NCBI GenBank assembly: GCA_963970005.1
Contig: CAXAMN010022718.1
Location: 909,936 to 973,935 of the forward strand
Reading direction: 5' to 3'
Origin: Durusdinium trenchii
Lineage: Eukaryota; Sar; Dinophyceae; Suessiales; Symbiodiniaceae
DNA length: 64,000 bases
A program made the translations under genes and the position numbers. Of the stretch, positions 56,213 through 64,000 are shown piece by piece. The first letter of the stretch is position 1. Each line of letters begins with the position of its first letter. A model generated the notes under the pieces. That model was not told the origin of the DNA, did no database searches, and saw only the letters and a program-made list of their open reading frames with translations.

Positions 56213-56985
56213 GTGACTGGATGATCTTGAACCTGAGGTTAACCATTACTCATATAGTAACCAATCAAACCCAAGAGTCAATCACTATATATCAGAATAT
56301 CGATCACTATATATATCACTATCAAACTGAACATCAACCACTAGATTCACAATGATTTACAGGCAACATCATGTGCCCAGCTTCAGCATGTCGTTCTTCT
56401 TCACTCCGTCCTTCTATCTTTCCTTCTCTTGGATCCTGGTAACCGATTCAGATCCGAAACCGTCCAGGTGCAGCGGAAGCAGCTTTCACCGTCCAGGTGC
56501 AGCCTTTGGCTCCTTGGGCCGATGGACATCGGACGCCCGACGTTGGACTGACCACCCCGGTGACCCGGTGAGACACAGAGACCTGGAGCATCGGACCACC
56601 GAAGAACAGTGTCCAGGGCATGGTGGCATGGTGGTGGCATGGTGGCATGGCACTGGCAAAGAACATGAGTTCACCCGCACCTTCCAACAGGTCTTCAAAT
56701 GGAGGTTTTTGCTGACTTTAACAGCTGGTGACTTGTTGGAGGGTCCTGGTGGAAGAGGGCTTAGATATGCTTAGATGACTTTCCTATTTCCACATGTGAT
56801 TCATTATGATTAATTAATATTCATTGAGGATTTGGTGATTGCGCATCTGATATACAGCAACAGTGTTGACCATATATTGTATATGGTGTTTATGCATGTC
56901 CCCCAATCTCTTTGAGTCCTCCTGTTGCTCAAAGGGGAAGGCTTCACCATCGGAAAGAACACACACACACACAAATTGACACATG

Positions 56986-57090
56986 CCCAGAAACTCCATG
57001 TATGGTATACCATGGTATACCATACATACATTAGGGTGGTTGATTTCAGGGCTCAATGTATGTAATGCCAGTCCCATGGACCGTTTAGTA
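56986..57090. mobile_element. MITE-like element family A
   Basis: CCCAGAAACTCCATGTATGG to CAGTCCCATGGACCG, with a palindrome GGTATACCATGGTATACC inside. Confidence 0.7.
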
Positions 57091-57566
57091 CGTGGATCCC
57101 GCCCAACGAGTTGCAGCTGGTGACTTGCAGTTCCGGTTCGGACCACGCGTTCTACGGCTACCGTGCGGTTCGCGCGCGCCTTCACATGACCACCATGCGC
57201 TCGAGCTGTTGGGTTTCTACGGCGACTTACTGGAAGGGGAGAATGGCTCCTTGGAAGACGACTTTCCTCTACAAGGACCCCCTAACAATGAGGGGCTTCT
57301 ATTGATAACACAAAAGAGGTTACAATTATATAAGGGGTGTCCATGAACCACTTTGTGGGTTCTGGTGGAAAAACAGGCGGTTTTCCATGTGTGTTCCTTT
57401 TCCATGGCTAGACATCGAAGTGTACACACAGTGACCACTCCCCCTTCGTTGGCGCAGCTGAAAATCAAAAAGCAACGCTGGGTGTTTTGATACCGAGTTT
57501 GCTTGTTTTTGGAGCTTATTCAACCTGCCCTTAGCACCCCAAAAGCTGCGACTGATTGCTTGCGGC

Positions 57567-57783
57567 TTGAGGGTGAATGTCTATTTTAAACAAGTCCCAA
57601 AGAAGAAACCCTCCTCCGCAGCGTTGCCAAGGTTCTTTGAGGGGACAGCTTTGTTCCCCAGTGAAGTACCACTGATCGCCGGACCTCTGGAGGAACTTGA
57701 GAAAGAAGGCGAGCTCAAAACATCTCGAGCTCTGCTTTCGACGGCGCTTTCAAAGCCAAAAGCTGTGGGTGGTGGTTTCAGAT
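57567..57783 (+). CDS. Candidate exon, function unknown
   Basis: An open frame including KKKPSSAALPRFFEGTALFP then PLIAGPLEELEKEGELKTSR, ending at TGA or just before it in repeat-like DNA. Several AG|G acceptors are possible near 57590-57650, so the start is approximate. Confidence 0.45.
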
Positions 57784-57915
57784 GATCTATATATGTTCAA
57801 CTTTTCCTTCAACCGATATCATTGAGATGATTGGTTATATCATGTTATATCGATTCCACTCATATTCTGGGTCTGAATTGGCTGTGCCTCTTTTCTTCGC
57901 CGGCGTGAGTGTCAG

Positions 57916-58000
57916 GGCTCCGAGTGCTGGCACCACGTGGCTTCGAGCTGGCGGAAGCACTGGAGGAATTCCTGGCCGACCGCCGGAGCCTGGTCAACAC
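57916..58000 (+). CDS. Candidate exon, helical
   Basis: GTCAG|GG to ACAC|GTGCGG; encodes LRVLAPRGFELAEALEEFLA and DRRSLVNT, an acidic helix. Clear splice sites; phase 1 in, phase 2 out. It may follow the 57.6 kb exon. Confidence 0.5.
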
Positions 58001-59050
58001 GTGCGGGGGCCCGGACCTGCAGAGTCAGCCACTGAGGCAGCGGCTGAACCTTAGCCACCTCGCGCCGAAAAACTGCCCGAAGCTGCCCCCAACATCCACT
58101 GATTTGTTCGATTTTGGGGGGATTGGGATGGATTGGGACGGTTCCCCCCCCAAAGCATCGACCGCGGACGTCAGCGGACAGCCGCCGTAGCTGGTTTGGA
58201 AGACCATTCCCGGGATCGGTACAACTTCGTCGTTAGACGTCGATCACGATGTCACCCTTCAGCGTCTCGCGCGGTCTCGGCAGCGGTCGGAGCGCTCGGC
58301 CCGGCCCGGCCCTTCACGCGGAGCGCGGAGCGCGGAGGGCGGGGGGGATCCGGATCGGAGCGTTGAGGCTGGACTATCCATGGCCACTTTTTGGATGCAC
58401 CTCGACACAACTCGTTGAAGCGTGCCGCCATGGGTTGATCATAGGCCGAAAGTAGACCTCCCAGGTGCTCCGACCTGGTTGGGGAAATAGACCCGTTTTG
58501 CCCAGCCAGGGGCGAGAAAGCTGGAATCTTGGGGGGGGGTACCCCTGGAAATTCCAATGGAACATTCCACCTTGGATTGTGGATTTCAGAGGATTTGGGC
58601 TCACTAAGATGCAGCACCAGCGTAATGAACATCATGAAGTACTATATCATACTATATCATACTATGCTCAGATATTTACTTCACAGAGAGGCAGGCAGTA
58701 GTGATGGTAGTGGAAGTCATCATTTCCAATATTTTTCATCAGATCTGTAATTTACTGTCAGCATTTTTCAGAATTCACTTGAAGAGCCATGTGCCGATGT
58801 GAGAAGCGCTTTGATTTCTTTTTTATGGCCTTCAACCACTAGTTTTGAAGCGGATTCACCTTACTTCAAATAAAAACGCATCGAAGCTCGCAACGATTTC
58901 AAATCTTGAAAGCCAACTTCCAACTTCCTGCTTTTGCCTCTTCGGCTGTGGATATGTGGATCCGAAGCAAGTTGTTGGATCCGTAAACAAAATGGTGCAT
59001 TTTTCTTGGGCTTCACTACACTGCAAAGCAAAAAACACTCTAACCGAAGA

Positions 59051-59095
59051 CGTAGGTGGGTTTGAACCCACGACCTCAGGGTTACGAGCCGTCAG
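59051..59095 (-). ncRNA. tRNA-like relic (anticodon and T arms)
   Basis: The reverse complement contains CTCGTAACCCTGAGGTC (anticodon-loop-like, CGT at anticodon position) then GTGGGTTCAAACCCAC (T-arm-like, but a six-base loop). Stem 27-31/39-43 is broken and no D arm or acceptor stem is seen. Probably a degenerate tRNA or the head of a tRNA-derived SINE, not a working tRNA. Confidence 0.45.
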
Positions 59096-59104
59096 GGGGG
59101 GCGG

Positions 59105-59145
59105 GGAAGGAGGGTACTCGCGCCCAAGAACGTCTCCCTTAAGCA
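59105..59145. repeat. Inverted motif, left member
   Basis: GGGTACTCGCGCCCAAGAAC then GTCTCCCTTAAGC; the reverse complement matches 59751-59782 (GCTTAAGGGAGACGTTCTTA then AGCGCAAGTACCC). A related GCTTAAAGGAGACGCGCTGA lies at about 59835. Confidence 0.75.
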
Positions 59146-60289
59146 TAATGGGCACCTAGATTTTCGCAGATTCTTGATGATTCTTGAAATCATTTTCCTT
59201 TCATTTCCGTCTTTCCTTGCGTTCCTTTACTTTTCTTTGAACCTCCTGCCTCCTTACTTTCTTTACGTTTCTTCACTTTCCTTTTAAAATCCTGTATATT
59301 TCTTTCCTTTTGTTTTCCTTTACTTTTCTTTCAAACTCCTTGAAATCTTGAAAATTTGGGAGACCCAAGGATTTCAGGAAACTTTAACTGCTATAGGGGG
59401 TTGATAAATGCTAGGCTAACATTACGTTCATCTTGATAGAACCTATGGTGGTCTAAAATGAAGAGGCTTTCTTTGCAGCCAGGTGGCCAAAATAGATAAA
59501 CCATAGCCTGAATTTAAAGCCAGCAGTCAAATGGTTTCATACGGGCTCAAGATGGCTCAATATACCCAAATAACTTGAAGCCAGAATCAACATCTGGGAC
59601 ATTTTGTGACATACACCTCTTCATCTTTTCAACTTGACATTTTTTGAAATGTTGGCGCTTGAGCTTCAGCTCTCTCGGTTGCCGGTCGTTGAAGACAAAG
59701 AAAAGCAATAGGTCATAATAGGTCAAAATTGTGTGATTGTGGACGTATGCTTAAGGGAGACGTTCTTAAGCGCAAGTACCCTAAATTGGAGCGTGGGTGA
59801 GCATCCACTTGCACTCCTTTCACTGCCACTTGCGCTTAAAGGAGACGCGCTGAAGCGCAAGTGGCGGCGAAGAGACTAGAAATAGATTTCTATACATTCG
59901 GTCTTCCATGAAAACCGATACGCTTTCTGCATCACTCCAAGCTTTGTAGCACTGTGGCAAGTCCTCTGTGAGCGTAGTGTCCGTCTGTATTCCGTTTGTT
60001 CGTAAATAGAGCGCGGGTTGCGCACGCCCGGCGCGCCGCACGCCGGGCGCGCCGCCAAAGTGAGGCCGCCTTTTCCATTTACTTCCAGCTTTGTAGCAGG
60101 CAGTTTCCGTGTATTCATATTGAGCGAGTCGGAAGAAAATACTTGCTGTGTTTTATACATCTTGATATCGTTGAATCCATATGAACTCTTGCTTTGATCA
60201 TCTTTGATCGTTTTGATTGTTATTTGTGTATAGTTTGTTATGTATTGTATTGTTCTGTAGGGATTTGTTTTTGTTTTTTATATACTTAG

Positions 60290-60407
60290 CGAACAACAAC
60301 AGAATATGGTTCCTCCAGGGGCAGAATCCTGCAGAACCTGCGGTGCGCCGGACGAGGGAAAGAAACAAATGCTATCAAATGCTGTTTTCATATGTTTTGG
60401 GGGAGAG
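60290..60407 (+). CDS. Candidate exon with Cys pair
   Basis: ACTTAG|C to GAG|GTGTGG; 39 codons including EQQQNMVPPGAESCRTCGAP then DEGKKQMLSNAVFICFGGE. The CRTCG pair is compatible with half of a zinc-binding motif, but a second pair is not visible. Confidence 0.45.
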
Positions 60408-60989
60408 GTGTGGAATGTCACCCCCCCCCACATGGGTCCCCCATAAGGGTGGAGGGATTATTAAACAACACACATCTGTTTTGATCGTCTTGAATCCTTT
60501 TGAGGACGAGAGGTGCCAGAATGATACCAGTCCCATCCAGTCCCCAACTCAGATTTCAGAATTTGGATCGATTTTGATTGTGTTATATGGCTACACACGC
60601 GATTCAGACTAGGGCCAGGTTGTGATGGGTCCCTTCCGACCCTCCCCAGCCTTTCCCGGCAGTTGTTTCACTACGTATTATGGACTGGGAGTTTGACACA
60701 TGTTCACCTTTGGTGCACGCCAAGGCGGGTTGACTGCCTCACGAATGTAGACTCTTGACACAATAACACCCCCAGATGGTTTTACAATCCAAATGGGTGC
60801 TCTTATCAAGAGGTTTGCATCTTAGTGGATTGACTGCCTAAGCCGTTTGAGTCATTTTCACCTCGTTAAACGAGCCATTTTCTTCATCTCGCTGGGAAGA
60901 CTGCATCTCTTCTGGGTCTCGCCCTTGGGGTGGCCACACCTGGGAAGAGACCCACATGGAACCTGATGGCATGGACCTTTGGAAGACGA

Positions 60990-61065
60990 TATCCTACTAG
61001 CAATGGCCTCCAACCTACTAGCGATGGCCTCCAACCTTATTATCCTCTAGTAGCCAATGGTTTTC
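60990..61065 (+). repeat. GGCCTCCAACCTA module cluster
   Basis: CTAGCAATGGCCTCCAACCT, then ACTAGCGATGGCCTCCAACC and TTATTATCCTCTAGTAGCC: reverse-oriented units of the 197-420 array. Confidence 0.8.
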
Positions 61066-62379
61066 AGCTTCCATATTTGTTCATCTCCAGTGTGTCAGTC
61101 TTCCACGACCGTCCGAGGCACGGCCATGTTCCTTCCGCTGCCGCATCTGCGTCCACTGGCCTGTCCACTCGTCCGTCCCTCCTGCGAGCGGGTGATGGAG
61201 AGGACCTCACGGATCCATGTTGCTTGGCGCCGAACTCGCCCGACGGCCCATACGAGCGGAGCCGGGCGAACCCGGTGGGGCAGTAGACCCGGGCGCTGTG
61301 TTTCGACCACGCGACCACCGTGTCCCCAACGGTGGTGACATGAGAGTCTCGGTCGGAACACTTCGGTTCGAGGTTAACTGTTGGCCTTGGAAGTCCGATG
61401 GATCAGACGAGTCGCTCAGCTTCTTCTGTTCTCCTGATTTTGCTCCAAATCCTGAGCGCAAGATAGGCCGCCAAGGCAGAAAGGCAAACACTCATTGGTG
61501 ATGGGTCCTGTGATGGAACGGATCTTCAGAACACCCAGATCTTCGGGACACCCAGGACCCAGTCCGTCCAGCATGGCTCTTTTTGGTGCTCTTTTTGGTG
61601 CCTATCCTGTCAGTGGATCACCTGGAATACATCCTTTCACCTATTTTATCCTATTTGGGGTGCATTGGGTACACCGCTCCACCTCCATTCGCGGGACGTT
61701 CACCGCTCAACCAAACGCCCCCGACAAATCAGACGGGCCGCGACTGGCCGACGTCGCCGTCGGCAAGTCGATCAACGGCACGTGTGGACGGACTCCTGGT
61801 CCTGAGGCCTCCAGTCTCCCTTTGCTCACCCTGCACGGCAGCGTCTATTTGTTCGACCTCACGTTGCTGGGAAGTCGGGCTGCCCGAGGTTTTGGAGAGT
61901 CGAATCATGTCGAATCCAACACATGGAGTCGGAGCCCTGCCGCGGGGGGAATGGTGGTTTTGGGGGGTTGGGGAGCTACATCCACCCTCTTTGTTGAGTT
62001 GTATATATGTAGATTTGATGCTTATAATAGGCTCACAATGATGATCAAATATGAACCATATGTTATCAATATGTCATTAACACGAGCCATGCCAAGCACA
62101 CAACACGCAGGACAAAGATGCACAAACATGACCATGCTACACATGTGTCTCGGGTCCTGAAGAGTTTGCCCAACACCCACGAGGTCCGGACCGTTTTGGA
62201 GCTTCCACACCGACCCCAACGGACGGGTCGATGTGGGACGTCTCGGTCCGAGAACGAACTCGAAGTCAGCCAATGTCAGGAAGGCAAAAAGGCTACGAAA
62301 TGGCAGAAAGACATGATGTGATGCTGTGCTCGTTTTTTTCCCTGTACGAGTCACCGAGTCACTGAGGTGCTTGTCCGAG

Positions 62380-62692
62380 TTTCACTCTCTCGATCGTGCA
62401 ACCCTTGCGCAGCTACGCCTTGGCTTCTGCTTGGTGACCTGGCGTCCTTGACAGAGGGGCCTTTAAGGTCCAACATGGTCCAACAGAAAAACATCCAGAA
62501 AAGCAACAGAGTGTTAAAGAACAACATGGTCCAACCAAAACATCCAAAACAAAAACGAAGAGTTGTGAATAAGTCATGTGATTTCACTGCTTTTTTTGCC
62601 CAATGTTGTGTCTTTTGTTCCAGCTCTGTTCTGCTGATTGCTTGGTCCGAGCTGAATGTGCCAAGTCTGATGCATCTGAATGTGCCAAGTGA
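62380..62692 (+). CDS. Candidate two-exon 3' end of a gene
   Basis: Exon 62380-62433 (CCGAG|TTT to TTG|GTGACC) encodes FHSLDRATLAQLRLGFCL. A canonical intron ends in a pyrimidine tract at TTCCAG, and exon 62624-62692 encodes LCSADCLVRAECAKSDASEC then AK and TGA. Phase 0 on both sides. The second exon is Cys-rich; family unknown. Confidence 0.45.
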
Positions 62693-62994
62693 GACTTTCA
62701 CCTTGAAACCAATGTAAAGGCGTGAATCGATGGCACAGGGGGCAAGACATTTTGGCCTGGTTTTGCTTGGGTCTAGTGGTTTTTTACTTTCACTAGTGGG
62801 TGAATCCTCCTTCTGGGGAAGAATTTCTACTTTCTCCAAGTGAGGCAAGAGTGGTGGGAATCCAGTTTAGTGGGTCTACCACCTATATACTGTCCTTTAC
62901 TGAGATCGCAGAATTCAGTTTGCTTGTATCCCCCAACACATACCGCTCCTTCTCCCACGGACATGGGCCAAAAACCGTCCGCATCCATATCTCG

Positions 62995-63280
62995 GAGAGT
63001 CCATGGGGTGGTGCCTTCTTTTGCCCCTGGACTCAGAACTGGGCCCCATATCATATCTCCTCGAACCTCTCGGATTTTCCATCCGAGCTTTCTCCGGCTT
63101 TGGAAGCTGGGAAGGAGCCAAGGTTTGGCTTCTTGTTGGAGCTGGAACCATGGTTGGCGCATGGCTTGCGGCGTTTGATGGCAGATGGTGTCCTACTGCA
63201 GCGCTGGCCTTCTGGGCTAGCAGAAGCAGATGCTTGGAGAAGCAGGGGGAAGGAGAGGAGCAGGGAGAGAGAGAGATGTA
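62995..63280 (+). CDS. Possible exon, strand agreed, frame uncertain
   Basis: Two + frames are open. One reads EPRFGFLLELEPWLAHGLRR then an Arg/Glu-rich end; the other has a hydrophobic VWLLVGAGTMVGAWLAAF. Only one can be real; splice sites do not decide. Confidence 0.2.
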
Positions 63281-63864
63281 CATATATATATATATATAGG
63301 GTGTAGCCCATTACCAGTACAGTAACAGTCGGTAAAATATGATCAGTATTTTTGAGATGTCAAGCACGTGAACAATGGTCCCAAATCTTGGATGCTACCT
63401 TGCGGTTTCAATCATTTGCCAACTCGCAAGCCGATTTCCATGCCAAAACGTTTTTCTACAAGATAACAAAACCCTGTTGGAATAACACACCCAGATCTTA
63501 GATAGGATGCAGCAGTCCCAACAACAAATTGATTCCATCTACCAATTCGTCGCTGCTGTTTGGGTGGACTCGATAAATGCAAAACAAACTTGACAACCAA
63601 TCGCGTGGTCGTATACAGTCGGCGGATGTCCTCGCCACAGCCCAACTCAAGTGGGCCCCATGTCCTCGTTGAAAAAGCGTCAATATTGACATTGATCTTG
63701 ATCTGTGCAAAAGGTGCCCTTACCACCCACTCTTCTGTTTCCGTTTACTTTGGGCAAAGCAGTTGCATTGGTGTGGGCTGAACTGTCCTTGCTCTACTCG
63801 TATTACCTTTGCACACTTGTACCTAGATTTTTCAGTCACAACAAAATCAATTGCTCCAGTCAAC

Positions 63865-64000
63865 ATGGCCCCCGGAAAAGCTCGTTCTTGGAAGGGGGTC
63901 TCTGATTTTAGATTACAAGACGTTTCCAAAGAAGCTGACGCTAAGGGTCCTCAGACCTTGGCGGCACAGTCAAAATTGTCATTCTCTGTCTCAAGTGGCT
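63865..64000 (+). CDS. Start of a gene cut by the window edge
   Basis: ATG in a good context (CAACATGGC), five bases after CTCCAG. The frame stays open to the window end: MAPGKARSWKGVSDFRLQDV, then SKEADAKGPQTLAAQSKLSF. A very short leader after an acceptor fits a trans-splice site (inference). It could also be an ORF1-like retroelement protein; the frame remains open a little upstream of the ATG. Confidence 0.45.
   Translation, partial: MAPGKARSWKGVSDFRLQDVSKEADAKGPQTLAAQSKLSFSVSSG

Larger units (their letters stand above)
58190..60280. other. Intergenic or intronic, repeat-rich
   Basis: GC-rich start (58,250-58,350), then the tRNA-like relic and inverted CTTAAGG motifs, and a pyrimidine-rich stretch at 59,170-59,345 (TTTCCTTT runs). 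No exon recognised. Confidence 0.5.

Noticed and set aside
1..64000. CRISPR arrays, prophage, bacterial operons, riboswitches
   Set aside because: None seen. Repeats here are tandem or inverted without unique spacers, and genes are spliced.

Overview
This is nuclear DNA of a dinoflagellate, most likely of the Symbiodiniaceae/Suessiales type (inference). Very short exons of about 27-150 bases sit in introns of up to 2 kb. Nearly every acceptor is AG followed by G. Many in-frame introns begin with GC or GA instead of GT. Inverted-repeat elements of about 100 bp are scattered throughout, and there are three 10-base scaffold gaps. No bacterial, phage or organellar operon is present. The gene models below come from reading exons by eye and joining them by phase, so most are partial.

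Region 1 (about 81-17,400, + strand) holds a voltage-gated cation channel. N-terminal exons (81-130, 481-540, probably 2331-2475 and 3443-3580) are followed by S1, S2, S3, an unusually regular arginine-rich S4, S5, part of the pore, S6 and a C-terminal canonical EF-hand. This reads as a one-domain, Ca2+-modulated channel. The exon carrying the selectivity filter was not found.

Region 2 (about 20,307-23,692, - strand) holds an unrecognised gene with a good terminal exon. A cluster of GCGTAAG motifs (19,304-19,890) lies just beyond its 3' end. Region 3 (about 24-37.5 kb) is repeat-rich, with isolated coding-looking exons of unknown function. It contains a trinucleotide microsatellite, an AT-rich island (about 31.9-34.35 kb) with a 21-bp minisatellite, and a duplicated block at a scaffold gap.

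Region 4 (about 37.5-49.1 kb, + strand) holds a calmodulin-like protein with at least four EF-hands. Its exons join mostly in phase through GT, GC and GA introns. One of its introns contains an approximately 700 bp repeat that also lies, in the opposite orientation, near 4.2-4.7 kb. Region 5 (51,986-53,276, + strand) holds a small unrecognised gene with four phase-consistent exons. Region 6 (55-64 kb) has further isolated + strand exons, a tRNA-like relic, and at the right edge the start of another gene.

The two readable genes, the channel with a Ca2+-binding tail and the multi-EF-hand protein, both belong to Ca2+ signalling. They are separated by other genes and nothing shows that they are co-regulated.
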